Of a DNA stretch of 44,775 nt, positions 16,549 to 26,169 are shown one piece after another (positions within the stretch are counted from its first letter, which is position 1; every line of letters begins with the position of its first letter). This DNA is from Rhodothermia bacterium (GTDB lineage: Bacteria > Bacteroidota > Rhodothermia > Rhodothermales > JAAAOL01), in contig JAUIDY010000045.1 of the NCBI GenBank assembly GCA_030428385.1, positions 1-44,775 of the forward strand, in the 5' to 3' direction. Both the position numbers and the translations under genes were made by a program. The notes beneath the pieces are model-generated. The model was not told the origin of the DNA and did no database searches. It worked only from the letters and a program-made list of their open reading frames with translations.

Positions 16549-17070
16549 TTAAGGGACTCGTTGCTCCTCATCCAGGTGTATCACTTCTGCTTGCTTCAAC
16601 GCCCCTTGTTCGATCACAAGCCGGACCATTGTTTTAACCTGATGAAACCCCTGTCGTCCGGCTGCGCCTGGGTTCAGGAACAGCATCCCACCGAACCCTG
16701 GCACCCGCTCGATTCGCAACAGATGGCTGTGCCCGCAGATAAATACATCAGGCGGTTGCGCTTTTAGACGTGCTCCCATGCCACGTTGCCACCTACCAGG
16801 ACGACCAGCGATATGGGTCATGTAGAATGAGATCCCTGCAATCTCGAACTGCTGATTCTCAGGGACGCGCCTGCGGATAGAAGCTCCATCTATGTTTCCC
16901 CACACCGCACGGGTTGGGGCAAGGGATTCAAGCTGATCCAGGATGCCCTCGTTGCCAATATCCCCCGCATGGAGTATCAGATCGACGGGGGCGAGCGCGC
17001 GAGGCAAGTTAGGGTGAAAATAACCATGGGTATCAGAAAGAATGCCCACGGTCATGCGATCCGATTGCAT
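16549..17070 (-). CDS. YfcE/MJ0936-type metallophosphoesterase
   Basis: The 173-residue protein has the metal-binding series ILSDTHG (Asp13, His15), LHAGDIGN (Asp37), WGNIDG (Asn59) and CGHSHL, followed by NPGA: the complete calcineurin-like phosphoesterase set of the small YfcE family. These hydrolyse phosphodiesters with two metal ions; the natural substrate is often unknown. It starts at ATG 17070 or, five codons later, at 17055. The outer-membrane protein gene ends only 7 bp upstream, so the two are probably translated from one message, though no functional link is obvious. Confidence 0.92.
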   Translation of the reverse strand: MQSDRMTVGILSDTHGYFHPNLPRALAPVDLILHAGDIGNEGILDQLESLAPTRAVWGNIDGASIRRRVPENQQFEIAGISFYMTHIAGRPGRWQRGMGARLKAQPPDVFICGHSHLLRIERVPGFGGMLFLNPGAAGRQGFHQVKTMVRLVIEQGALKQAEVIHLDEEQRVP

Positions 17071-17077
17071 AAATTAC

Positions 17078-18076
17078 TTATCGGAGCATAAAGCGCATCC
17101 CAATATGCAAGCGAGCCACCACAGGCTCGTTCTCATCAGGGTACCATTGCTTGATTGGAGCGGCAATGTACGGGGCCACCTGATAGCTGGGACGATTAAA
17201 TTCAGCCCCGGCCCGCAACCACACGACACCACCCCGATACTCTGTGGTGCTGGCATCCTCATCTGCTTCCAACGAACTGAAATCACCGAACCGGGTAACC
17301 CCGCTGTTCAACTCTTGGTCCAAGAGGTTTTCCACAAGGTCATAGCGCCCCCCTTCGGCAAGGATCGAGGCGAACACGTTACTTCCGGCGGGATCGAAGT
17401 GCATGTTGTAATTCACCATCGCATGTAGCTCTGTTCCCAAGGCCCGGGTAGATAAAATATCAGGCCGTGGCGACACGTACGGCCCACTCAGGTTTTCGGG
17501 AGCATCAACGGGTACATATTGAAAATACCCCATATTCACTCGCCGTACACCCAGCCCGAAATCGGAGGAAAGGATGGGTGACAGTAACGAGGTATACAAA
17601 AAGGCTACATCCACCTGGGGAAAACCAACCCGCCGGTCAGAGGCCGGATCAACGGCGAGACGGAGGGCATAGTCGGCCTCCTCAAGGTAGCGGTAATACT
17701 TAAGGACCACCCAGCTCAGGGTCAGCGACCGTCCGCCTCCCGAGCTAAACGCATCGACAATACCGCTGACGTCAAAGTTGTCGCCCAGTTCATAATCGAC
17801 GCTGAAGCGAAGCCCCAAGGGGTCACTCCCCCCCGTAAGTCCGCCAGACTGACCCAAGCCTTCGGGATGGTACGACACCTCCGTTGTGAACGCCACCTTG
17901 TCATAGAAGGAACGGCGTGCCGTTTCATTGCGATAGAAAGGATCCGCGAGTTGAAAAGGACGCTGGGCTACAGCCTCAAGTGTTGGTGTAGAAAGGAGCA
18001 ACCCCACCAAGAGGACAAACCAGACCTGATGCTGCCGTGCAGCACAAGGAAAAAGGGAATACCTCAACCTGAACAT
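17078..18076 (-). CDS. Predicted outer-membrane protein, family not recognised
   Basis: The ATG at 18076 has an AGAGGAG ribosome site 5 nt upstream and begins a long signal peptide ending LEAVAQ; the frame extends to 18157 without a better start. The 332-residue product is rich in alternating aromatic/polar strands (for example LGLRFSVDYEL, YALRLAVDP, VAFLYTSLL, SNVFASILAEGGRY, VWLRAGAEF) and closes with VVARLHIGMRFMLR, which resembles the last strand of a beta-barrel. It is probably a barrel of the outer membrane, but I do not recognise the family. It lies 7 bp upstream of the phosphoesterase and about 107 bp downstream of the MBL gene. Confidence 0.8.
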   Translation of the reverse strand: MFRLRYSLFPCAARQHQVWFVLLVGLLLSTPTLEAVAQRPFQLADPFYRNETARRSFYDKVAFTTEVSYHPEGLGQSGGLTGGSDPLGLRFSVDYELGDNFDVSGIVDAFSSGGGRSLTLSWVVLKYYRYLEEADYALRLAVDPASDRRVGFPQVDVAFLYTSLLSPILSSDFGLGVRRVNMGYFQYVPVDAPENLSGPYVSPRPDILSTRALGTELHAMVNYNMHFDPAGSNVFASILAEGGRYDLVENLLDQELNSGVTRFGDFSSLEADEDASTTEYRGGVVWLRAGAEFNRPSYQVAPYIAAPIKQWYPDENEPVVARLHIGMRFMLR

Positions 18077-18183
18077 GATTGCTCCTCTAAGGACCTTGGG
18101 ACGTCCGGGAGCCCGAGACGCCTTGCCAGAAGACAGGGCGTAACCTACATAGGGCAACAGATAAAGTATGGCGTGTTACGTCC

Positions 18184-18867
18184 CTAAAAGTCAAGCGTTT
18201 CGCCCGGAACAAGAACTTTTGTTTTTTGCCCCACCTCTGCCATTTGCCGCGCCCACTCATCCGTATCAACCTCAATGTACGGGAAGGTATCAAAATGCAG
18301 CGGAACCGTAAGAGCGGGCTGCACCATTTTTGCCGTACGGACGGCTCCCGTAATGCCCATCGTGAAACAATCACCAATAGGAAGCAACAGCAGATCTATA
18401 TCATAGTCCTCGCCTATCCATGCCATCTCAGCATACGGATCGGTATCCCCGGTATTATATAGGGTTTTTCCCTCGGCTTGCAGAATGAAGCCACTGGGAT
18501 TTCCACCGTAGGTTCCATCGGGGAAGCTGGAGGAATGACGCGCATAGGTTTGTGTCACCTTGCCCCAGGGGAAACGCCAGGACCCACCGGTATTGAGGGG
18601 ATGCCCGTTCGCATGACCGTGTTTGGCCGCATATTGAATAATTTCGTAGCTGGCCACCAGCAAGGCCCCACAGCGCGTGGCAATTTCAAGCGTATCGCCC
18701 CAATGATCGCCATGCGCATGGGTCAAAATAATAACATCCGGAGAAAGGGCGTCCGGCGTGATAACGCCCTCGGTGTGCTTGTTGCCCGTGATAAAAGGAT
18801 CCACCAGTAGCGTCGTTCCTTCCGTTTCAATCTGATAGGCTGAATGGCCGAAATACGTAAGCTTCAT
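18184..18867 (-). CDS. UPF0173-type metal-dependent hydrolase (MBL fold)
   Basis: Starting at ATG 18867 the 227-residue protein opens with MKLTYFGHSAYQIETEGTTL, typical of the YtkL/UPF0173 group, and has DPFITGN, the zinc motif LTHAHGDH, ARHSSS, NTGDTDPYAEM and VPLHFDTFP, so all metal ligands are in place. The length is the family norm. The biochemical substrate of UPF0173 proteins is unsettled; a small-molecule hydrolase is the safest call. The frame extends upstream to 18942, but that segment lacks the family's sequence and is likely leader. Confidence 0.9.
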   Translation of the reverse strand: MKLTYFGHSAYQIETEGTTLLVDPFITGNKHTEGVITPDALSPDVIILTHAHGDHWGDTLEIATRCGALLVASYEIIQYAAKHGHANGHPLNTGGSWRFPWGKVTQTYARHSSSFPDGTYGGNPSGFILQAEGKTLYNTGDTDPYAEMAWIGEDYDIDLLLLPIGDCFTMGITGAVRTAKMVQPALTVPLHFDTFPYIEVDTDEWARQMAEVGQKTKVLVPGETLDF

Positions 18868-19004
18868 GAGTTTGTCTGGAAAACGATAAATAAGGACAAT
18901 TCGACGACCGTGGACCCGTTGCGCAACACAAACGTCCCCCAAACCCCGACGTCTTACACCAACAGCCTCGGGAAAAGGATCATGCTCTGACGTAACGCCT
19001 GCCG

Positions 19005-20459
19005 TTAGGGCTTGGTCTCGGTCGGAACGAGGCGAAGAATGCGGCCAGGGTCATTCTGAACTACATAAATAGCCCCATCAGGTCCTACGACGGCTTCACG
19101 AATGCGCCCCAGGTCTTTCATTACGACTTCATCATGCATCACCTGGGTGCCGTGGATATCAAGAAGGTGTAATTCCTGAAACGCCAGGGAGCCCACGATC
19201 AGCTTGTTCTTCCATCGGGGAAAGAGGTCCCCATCATAAAAGTCGAGGCCGCTCACGGCGATAGATGGTTTCCAATACAGGTTCGGCTGTTCCATCCCGG
19301 GGCGATGGCGGTATTCGGTGAGGGTGGTCCCGTTATAGTTTATCCCGTAGGAAATCACCGGCCAACCGTAGTTGCGCCCCGCCACCACCCGGTTGAGTTC
19401 ATCGCCACCCCGAGGGCCATGCTCTGCGTCCCATATTTCATCCGTCTCGGGATGAACGGCAAGGCCCTGCGGGTTCCGATGCCCATAACTGTAGATCGAC
19501 GGAACGGCGCCTTCGTAGGTGATGAACGGATTGTCTTCAGGGATAGACCCATCCGGGTAGATCCGGTGGATTTTGCCATTCGGACGCGAAATCTCCTGCG
19601 CCTGATCTTGTGCAAAACGGTCACCAACAGAAAAATACAGGTAGCCTTTTTTGTCGAAGACGATGCGGCTTCCATAGTGGATTTGCATGGGGCTATAGGA
19701 CTCAGGAGAAGCCTCATACACCACCTCTTCATCCGTCCAAGTATGGTTCACTATTTTGCCTCGAACAATACGGGTCATGGCCATTGGGTCGCCGCCGCCC
19801 GTGCCAGGCAACGCATGGCTGTAGGCTAGGTAGATCCACCCATTGTTGGCATAGTTGGGATCCACCGCCACGTCCAGTAGCCCGCCCTGGCGCGCATTGA
19901 GCACGTCGGGGGTTCCGGCGACCGGCTCCGGATTCAGCTGCCCATCCACCACCATGCGCAACCGCCCCGGTCGCTCGGTGACCAGCGCCGTGTGTGCATC
20001 CAAAAAGTCAATGGCCCAGGGCACCTCAAGCCCTGATACAAACGCCTCAGCAGCGACGCTATAATCCAGCGTTTCGAGTTGCGCAACCACTTCGGAGTTA
20101 GAGGGTGCAGGAGAAGCTTCCGGAGGCGCTGTCCGCGCAGCGATCCGCTCGGCGCGAAACATGATAAAATCGATGATGTCGTTTACTTCTTGGTCCGTCA
20201 GGGCACCCCCAAAAGGCGGCATCCCACCGGTGATATTGCCTTCTACAATACTTCGTGCAATGTCACTCCGTTCGCCGCCGTACTTGTGCTCATCATCAAT
20301 CAAGTTGGGGCCATCGCCACCTGTGAGGGTGGTCCCATGACAAGGCGCACAGAGTTGCATGTATTTGGTTTGTCCGGGGTGCCGCTCTTGAGCAAGAGCA
20401 CTCCCTGCCGTCAGCAGAAGCGCCAACAAAAAACTTGACCACGTAGAAAAACGCACCAT
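19005..20459 (-). CDS. Cytochrome c / PQQ-type soluble aldose sugar dehydrogenase fusion
   Basis: The ATG at 20459 gives 484 residues: signal peptide (to ALAQ), a class I cytochrome c domain with the haem motif CAPCH (37-41) and axial Met80 in GGMPPFGG, a linker, and then a six-bladed propeller of the glucose/sorbosone dehydrogenase family (LEVPWAIDFLD, ERPGRLRM, GGLLDVAVDPNY, YGSRIVFDKKGYLYFSVGDR, SYGHRNPQGLAVHP, EHGPRGGDELN, YGWPVISYG). These enzymes oxidise aldoses to lactones with PQQ, and the attached haem could receive the electrons. It would act in the periplasm, turning released sugars into respiratory electrons. The upstream TTG at 20474 is less likely as a start. Confidence 0.92.
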   Translation of the reverse strand: MVRFSTWSSFLLALLLTAGSALAQERHPGQTKYMQLCAPCHGTTLTGGDGPNLIDDEHKYGGERSDIARSIVEGNITGGMPPFGGALTDQEVNDIIDFIMFRAERIAARTAPPEASPAPSNSEVVAQLETLDYSVAAEAFVSGLEVPWAIDFLDAHTALVTERPGRLRMVVDGQLNPEPVAGTPDVLNARQGGLLDVAVDPNYANNGWIYLAYSHALPGTGGGDPMAMTRIVRGKIVNHTWTDEEVVYEASPESYSPMQIHYGSRIVFDKKGYLYFSVGDRFAQDQAQEISRPNGKIHRIYPDGSIPEDNPFITYEGAVPSIYSYGHRNPQGLAVHPETDEIWDAEHGPRGGDELNRVVAGRNYGWPVISYGINYNGTTLTEYRHRPGMEQPNLYWKPSIAVSGLDFYDGDLFPRWKNKLIVGSLAFQELHLLDIHGTQVMHDEVVMKDLGRIREAVVGPDGAIYVVQNDPGRILRLVPTETKP

Positions 20460-20554
20460 GATACTATTTGACAAAAGCTAGGGGAATACGGCGGGGGCAA
20501 TCTACGTATCGGAAGCCGCTGTGTCTAGCAGCGGATCGAAACGAATCCGCGTGT

Positions 20555-21607
20555 TTAGTTCAACACTTCGGTTTGAAGATAATGCGCCAAGCGTTCCGCA
20601 TACAGACGGTTTGCCAGGGCACTTGGGTGACTATCATGTGGTCGGTTTGAGTATTCGGGTTGCCTGAGATTAACTGAAATATCGACGCTGGGAATACCCT
20701 GTTCATGGGTAAAATCCAGCATTCGTTCCCCAGCTTGAATGTTTACGAATACGAAGCGCGCTTGCTGGCGGGCAGCAAGTTGCGCCATCTCCTTGATAAG
20801 TTCTTGGGTTACCAAATGGCTTCTTTTTTGCCTTATTTCTACCTCGTTGTATTGTTGTTCGAGAAAATGAGCCAAGGGCAACTTCGTCATTAACGGAAAG
20901 GGCTCGTAGGTAACCTCTTTCATCTGATGCTGCAAGATGCCATTCTCATTGAGTTCCACAAAGGGATGGTGCCGAGACCCCAATGCCAGCCATGGTGCGA
21001 TTTGTTTACCTCGCTTCCGTACGAACGTATTACGCTCGTCGTGAAATCCAGCATAGGCCAACACCACAACATCCGGGCTTTTTTCAAGTACCGCTTCTCG
21101 AAATTGCAAAAGAGAGTGGATGGTCCCGTATCCACTGACACCAAAGTTCACCACTTCATACGAAGGAAAGGCCTCCTGTAACAACCACGGATAAGATTCT
21201 TCATCGTTGAGGGCCCACCCATAGGTAAAGGATCCTCCAAAAACCCACATCTCCTTTTTTCCCACGGAATCGTCAAGGGTATCTGGCGGATGGGTTACGC
21301 GTAAGGCGTTGGCTTGATTGGTTACCTGGAAGGTATACCCCGTTGAGAGAACAATTTTAAAACGACCGGGCAGGTTTGTATACCCCAACACGGGATGGGC
21401 ATGATACAAAGCCCCTCCAGGATGGACCTTCACCTCAAGATTCTGAACATGCCAGGGGCGAATACCCCGATACCGAAGCAACACCTCTGCGCACACGAGA
21501 AACAATACGGTTACCAGAACGAGGTATGCGCCAGAAAAAACGAACTTTTTGCCCCATGTAATTCCTTCACCAGGCTCGGGGGGTGTATGTTCTGGATGCG
21601 GATTCAT
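20555..21607 (-). CDS. Membrane-anchored SGNH/GDSL hydrolase
   Basis: The 350-residue protein has one N-terminal transmembrane helix (about 22-45) and an extracytoplasmic SGNH domain. Block I is VFGGSFTYGW (Ser126), the Gly block is NFGVSGYGT, the third block is read as AYAGFHDERN, and the catalytic Asp/His pair lies in DSHPSALAN. The family removes or transfers acyl groups on polysaccharides or lipids; the AlgJ/AlgX-like arrangement with a membrane anchor suggests exopolysaccharide modification, which is inference. It lies 66 bp downstream of the LamG protein and about 95 bp upstream of the sugar dehydrogenase on the same strand. Confidence 0.85.
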   Translation of the reverse strand: MNPHPEHTPPEPGEGITWGKKFVFSGAYLVLVTVLFLVCAEVLLRYRGIRPWHVQNLEVKVHPGGALYHAHPVLGYTNLPGRFKIVLSTGYTFQVTNQANALRVTHPPDTLDDSVGKKEMWVFGGSFTYGWALNDEESYPWLLQEAFPSYEVVNFGVSGYGTIHSLLQFREAVLEKSPDVVVLAYAGFHDERNTFVRKRGKQIAPWLALGSRHHPFVELNENGILQHQMKEVTYEPFPLMTKLPLAHFLEQQYNEVEIRQKRSHLVTQELIKEMAQLAARQQARFVFVNIQAGERMLDFTHEQGIPSVDISVNLRQPEYSNRPHDSHPSALANRLYAERLAHYLQTEVLN

Positions 21608-21673
21608 TATCGAAGCTGGACAACGTCAACCACCACTCTTTCCAACCGTAAACTGGATGTCTCTCAAACAGAA

Positions 21674-23416
21674 TTATTTCGCAAGAATCATTTTGCGCGT
21701 CTGCGTGCCGGAAGGTGTCTGAAGGCGCACAAAATAGGTCCCACTGGGTAAATCATCGCCCTCAAATTGTACGCGGTAATACCCCGGCTCATGCTCCCGG
21801 CTCACCAGAGAGGCTACCTGTTGCCCCGAGAGATCCCACACGGATATGTGGACCTGCTCCAACTTGCGTACTTCATACCCGATGGTTGTTACTCGAACAA
21901 AGGGGTTGGGGAAATTACCTACCAGCAACGTGCTTTCCGCAGGCACTGGCCCGCGTCCCAACTTAATGGTGCCGGAAAGCCGTTCACTTCCCCCCAGAAA
22001 GCGTTGCCGGATTCGATAAAACACAACCTGATCACGGCTTTCGCTATCCAAAAAGGTATAATACGAAGCCTCGCTGCCCCTGTTTTCCCGACGTGGTCCA
22101 GCTACTTCTCCTACCGGGATAAACGAGGTGCCATCCACCGAGCGTTCAATGATAAACGCTTCGGTATGCACATCGCGGGTGTCCCATGAGAGCAATACGG
22201 CCTGCGTCTCCTCCTCCTCGGCAGCCTGGAGGTGACGGATCGGAAAATAAAAGGTGAGATCGGCAGGGGTGGTACGAAGGGGCTCCGCTCCATGAACAAG
22301 AAGGTTCTCCGGCATCGGCGCATCAAAGTGCAACACCAACCCTCCTCCTACTTCTTCAATCGGCTGATGCATGGAACGACGGATTTCCTGCTGACTACGT
22401 GCCGTAGGCCAAACCCGCAACTCATCTAACATACCACTAAATGTAGCTACGTTGGAAGATGAAGCACGCGTCCCACTGGCCGAAACCCGTCCGCCAAGAA
22501 CAAGCGGTGTCTCCCAAGAAAACGCTTGAGGAACCGGCGCGAACAACGAGTCCATCGCCACCCCGTCAACCAATAAACGCGACCACCCCGATGCCCCATT
22601 ATGGGCAATGGCAATGTGGTGCCATTTTCCATCCGCTACGGGTTGGACAGCGCGCATGGACTGGTGATGCCCAGGTTGACCCCGATAATAGACCAATCGC
22701 CCGGCGGGGTCGACCACTAATTCTAAGGGATAGGGATTGTCTTCATTCCCATCCCATGTAGAAAGGATAATTCCTTCTGTTTGAAGTGTTTTGATCCATA
22801 CTTCGATGGTATACCCTGCCCTTGGATTAAGGTCGGGAACCACCTCCCGCTTCACCTGAACAGGCGTGGCTTCCGAGCCGTTGAACGAGAGGGCCCGGTT
22901 TTCGCCAAGCGGCATGGCCTCATCCTGAATCAGCCGGCGGCTCGCGCGATAGGTTTCACGACGTACCAGGCGGGGCTGGCCTCGGTCCTGTTGAAGCATT
23001 AAAGGCGTTAAGGCCCATTCCAATTCGCCATTATGCCCCCCTGTGGAAACCCGAAAGATCAGATCGTGGGCCCCGAGTGGTCCAGTCGTAGTCTGCACCC
23101 GATAGGTGTTGGGACTTCCATTTACCGCGTTAATGCGCAAGGGCACCCGCTCGACCCCACGCCGGATGGCTTCTCCCTGCAACAACCGCCAACCTGGGGG
23201 CAACTCCAGCCAAACACCATCCAACACCGTACGTCCCTCCCACTGGGCAAACAGGTTTACCGTGTGATTGCTGGCAACTTTTTCTGGACTCCACAGGGCA
23301 CGAAACTGTGCGTTAGCGGGAGCTATCCCTGTAAACAGCATACATCCCGCCACACATAGCCACCAGCGGAGGCTGTTCGTGACAACAGCACAGGTATGAT
23401 TACCAATACACGGCAC
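21674..23416 (-). CDS. LamG-domain surface protein with type IX sorting domain
   Basis: I place the start at GTG 23416: it gives a signal peptide ending ANAQ and lies downstream of a good promoter candidate, whereas the frame runs on to 23596 through that promoter; ATG 23497 is the alternative. The 580-residue product has an N-terminal beta-domain, a LamG/concanavalin-like lectin domain (about 175-360: ALSFNGSEA, YTIEVWIKT, GKWHHIAIAHNG, LLVDGVAMD, FSGMLDELRVW), a fibronectin-like segment with the VDGTSFIPVGEV pattern, and a C-terminal sorting domain (VGNFPNPF, YEVRK, DLSGQQV, ending RKMILAK). It should be secreted or surface-held and bind carbohydrate or protein; no catalytic motif is seen. 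Confidence 0.85.
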   Translation of the reverse strand: MPCIGNHTCAVVTNSLRWWLCVAGCMLFTGIAPANAQFRALWSPEKVASNHTVNLFAQWEGRTVLDGVWLELPPGWRLLQGEAIRRGVERVPLRINAVNGSPNTYRVQTTTGPLGAHDLIFRVSTGGHNGELEWALTPLMLQQDRGQPRLVRRETYRASRRLIQDEAMPLGENRALSFNGSEATPVQVKREVVPDLNPRAGYTIEVWIKTLQTEGIILSTWDGNEDNPYPLELVVDPAGRLVYYRGQPGHHQSMRAVQPVADGKWHHIAIAHNGASGWSRLLVDGVAMDSLFAPVPQAFSWETPLVLGGRVSASGTRASSSNVATFSGMLDELRVWPTARSQQEIRRSMHQPIEEVGGGLVLHFDAPMPENLLVHGAEPLRTTPADLTFYFPIRHLQAAEEEETQAVLLSWDTRDVHTEAFIIERSVDGTSFIPVGEVAGPRRENRGSEASYYTFLDSESRDQVVFYRIRQRFLGGSERLSGTIKLGRGPVPAESTLLVGNFPNPFVRVTTIGYEVRKLEQVHISVWDLSGQQVASLVSREHEPGYYRVQFEGDDLPSGTYFVRLQTPSGTQTRKMILAK

Positions 23417-23843
23417 AAGGTCAGCGTGGTATCTGCACAGAATGGGGTAGGCGTGGTGAGGTACTATAGAGTGGGATTCACGCACTGCCCCTTTCATCAA
23501 CCCTCCAAGATAGCCGGACCCCGCCGGAGATGTCAAATGAATTACGTCGCACGCCCGATTTGTCATGCCCTCCTCCCCACTCTGGGATGGGGTCAATGGC
23601 TACTCTTTCTCAAGGGGTATGAGTACTTATTTTTGAAAAACACCATCCCCTTTTACTCTCCACAGAGGCCCATCTTCTTTATATTTTTTGCTTCCGTTAG
23701 CTTTCTCATTTAGGCTTACCTGAATTTCGCCTAAACTTATTGTGAGAATACAGGAAAGTCTTCATCGTTAAATCCATCTCCACCTTTTCGTATTGTAACT
23801 TGATGATTCCCTCGACCACGTCACCCACCCCGACTACCTGAAC
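23417..23843. other. 427-bp gap between divergent LamG gene and tkt
   Basis: No gene is supported here. Besides the minus-strand promoter at 23505-23537, the plus strand has TATTTTTG at 23628-23635, a full match to the Bacteroidota -7 box, but only a poor -33 partner (TTTC at 18 bp). If used it would give tkt a leader of about 200 nt. No hairpin or operator stood out. Confidence 0.5.
23505..23537 (-). promoter_or_regulatory. Promoter candidate for the LamG surface protein
   Basis: TTTG (23537-23534), 21 bp, then TATCTTGG (23512-23505), one mismatch from TAnnTTTG. The spacing equals that of the carA and P2 promoters in this window. The predicted start near 23498 argues for the GTG start at 23416. 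Confidence 0.5.
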
Positions 23844-25865
23844 ATGCCTACCTCGTTTGGAGACCTTGACCAACGCGTCGTCAACACCATCCGCTTCCTG
23901 GCGGTTGATGCCGTCGAACAGGCCAACTCGGGCCATCCCGGAATGCCTATGGGCGCGGCCCCGATGGCCTATGTATTATGGGATCGGTTTCTGCATCACC
24001 ACCCTGAAAATCCCCATTGGTTTAACCGGGATCGTTTTGTGCTGTCGGCGGGACATGGCTCGATGCTTCTGTATGCGCTGCTCCACCTGTACGGGTACGC
24101 CCTTCCTCTCGACGAATTAAAACGCTTCCGGCAGTTGGGTAGCCTCACACCGGGTCACCCGGAATCGCACCTGACGCCGGGCGTTGAGACCACGACGGGG
24201 CCGCTCGGACAAGGCTTTGCGAATGCCGTAGGCATGGCCCTTGCCGAGCAATACCTGGCTCATTTCTTCAACCGGGAAGGTTTTGACCTGGTCGACCATT
24301 ATACCTACGGCATCTGCTCGGATGGCGACCTCATGGAGGGCGTCTCACAAGAAGCCGCTTCGTTGGCAGGCCACCTCAAGCTGGGCAAGCTGATCTTTTT
24401 GTACGACGACAACAAGATCTCCATCGAAGGCAGTACCGACCTGGCCTTTACGGAAAATGTGCCGCAGCGCTTTGAGGCGTATGGCTGGCAAGTGCTGAGT
24501 GTGAAGGCAGGCAATGACCTCAACGCCATCGCGACGGCGCTTGAAGCCGCCCGTGCGGACACGACGCGCCCCACCCTGATTGCGGTGCGGACCAACATCG
24601 GATACGGCAGCCCGCGTCAGGACACTGAAAAGGCACACGGCGAGCCGCTCGGGGCCGAAAACGTAGAGAAAACCCGGGCGTTTTTGAACTGGCCTGCCGA
24701 ACGTTTCCATATTCCTCCAGAGGTTCAGGCCCACACCCGTGAAGCCATTGCCCAGGGCGCAACCAGCGAAGCAACCTGGAACAACCTCCTCGACAACTAC
24801 CGCACCACCCACCCCGCTCTGGCAGCCCAGTTCGACCAACTTGTGGCCGGTAACTTGCCCGATGGTTGGACCGATGACCTGCCCGTGTTCACAAGCGAGG
24901 CGTCGGGTAAGGTTGCCACGCGGAATGCCTCGGGCACGGTGTTGAATGCCATTGCCAACCATTTCCCCTTCCTCATCGGCGGCTCAGCGGACCTGGCAGG
25001 CTCTACCAAGACGCTTTTAAAGAGTGAAGCCAGCTACATGCCCGACCATGTAGGACGCAACCTGCACTTTGGGGTCCGCGAACATGGCATGGCAGGCATC
25101 GCCAACGGGATGACCTTGAGCGGCTTGCGTCCGTATGTGGCCACGTTCCTTGTCTTCAGCGACTACTGCCGCCCCTCGGTGCGGCTTTCGGCGTTGATGG
25201 AGCAGCCCGTGATCTACATCTTTACGCACGACTCCATTGGCCTGGGCGAAGACGGCCCGACACACCAGCCCGTCTCACAACTGCTTTCGCTGCGGTCCAT
25301 CCCCGGCCTTACGGTCTTCCGCCCCGCCGACGCCAACGAAACCGCCGCCGCGTGGCGCTACACACTGGCGCACACCGACGGTCCGGTCGCCCTCGCCCTC
25401 ACGCGCCAGGGCCTGCCCACCCTCGACCTGGATCGTTATCCCGTTGCCGAAGGCGTGCCGAAAGGCGGCTACGTCCTCGCCGAAGCCGAGGGCGGTACTC
25501 CGGATGTGGTGCTGCTCGCAACCGGCTCTGAAGTAGCGCTGGTGATGGACGCCCAGGCGCAGCTTCAAACCAAGGGAATCGCTGCTCGCGTCGTTTCGAT
25601 GCCTTCCTGCGAGTTGTTCGACGCCCAACCCAACACCTATCGACACAGCGTCCTTCCCCCCGAGGTGCCTACCCTTGCCGTAGAGGCAGGGCTGTCACTT
25701 GGTTGGTATAAATATGTGGGCGCTCAGGGCGACATTTTGGGCCTCGACCGGTTTGGCGTCTCCGCTCCGGGTGCTGAAGCCTTCGAAGCCTTGGGCTTCA
25801 CCGTCGACCATGTCGTCGAAAAAGCCACGGCCCTTGTTGGATCGCCCCTCCACACCGCAGAATAG
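23844..25865 (+). CDS. tkt: Transketolase
   Basis: The 673-residue protein matches bacterial transketolase in length and order: the pyrophosphate domain with [32 protein letters not shown] and [20 protein letters not shown] (ThDP/Mg motif), then the pyrimidine domain with [14 protein letters not shown] and the substrate loop [15 protein letters not shown], and the C-terminal domain. It transfers two-carbon ketol units between sugar phosphates in the non-oxidative pentose phosphate branch. It opens the cluster tkt, tal-pgi, gnd, zwf, pgl, all on the plus strand. The ATG at 23844 agrees with the family N-terminus. Confidence 0.97.
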   Translation: MPTSFGDLDQRVVNTIRFLAVDAVEQANSGHPGMPMGAAPMAYVLWDRFLHHHPENPHWFNRDRFVLSAGHGSMLLYALLHLYGYALPLDELKRFRQLGSLTPGHPESHLTPGVETTTGPLGQGFANAVGMALAEQYLAHFFNREGFDLVDHYTYGICSDGDLMEGVSQEAASLAGHLKLGKLIFLYDDNKISIEGSTDLAFTENVPQRFEAYGWQVLSVKAGNDLNAIATALEAARADTTRPTLIAVRTNIGYGSPRQDTEKAHGEPLGAENVEKTRAFLNWPAERFHIPPEVQAHTREAIAQGATSEATWNNLLDNYRTTHPALAAQFDQLVAGNLPDGWTDDLPVFTSEASGKVATRNASGTVLNAIANHFPFLIGGSADLAGSTKTLLKSEASYMPDHVGRNLHFGVREHGMAGIANGMTLSGLRPYVATFLVFSDYCRPSVRLSALMEQPVIYIFTHDSIGLGEDGPTHQPVSQLLSLRSIPGLTVFRPADANETAAAWRYTLAHTDGPVALALTRQGLPTLDLDRYPVAEGVPKGGYVLAEAEGGTPDVVLLATGSEVALVMDAQAQLQTKGIAARVVSMPSCELFDAQPNTYRHSVLPPEVPTLAVEAGLSLGWYKYVGAQGDILGLDRFGVSAPGAEAFEALGFTVDHVVEKATALVGSPLHTAE

Positions 25866-26169
25866 CGGGTCCGTTGATCGGATGCACGGCCAGGAAGAAA
25901 CCAGCAGACACAAAAGAGGCTTTCACTCCAGCGATTTCCTTCGTAGATTGCTCATGCACCTCGCTGCAGTAGCCTCTCTTGCGATTGCTGTTCTCCGATT
26001 GTACCTAGAGGGAAGGTCGTCATGACCGCAAGATTTTACATGCCCTTTATCGGTCGATCCATCCGATGCCCTACGATTCCTTCCTGGATCACGGCGTAAG
26101 CCGTCGTTTGCGACCTTGGGCGCGCCCGCCCTCCTACTGCCCCTGCTCATCATTCAGCTCTTGTTTCGT
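25866..26169. other. 304-bp gap between tkt and tal-pgi
   Basis: No supported gene, terminator or consensus promoter is visible. The frame of tal-pgi is open to 26116, but the residues there have no resemblance to transaldolase. Absence of a terminator leaves read-through from tkt possible. Confidence 0.5.

Noticed and set aside
18868-18942. Extended N-terminus of the UPF0173 hydrolase
   Set aside because: The family starts at the MKLTYFGHSA segment; the upstream residues look like leader sequence.
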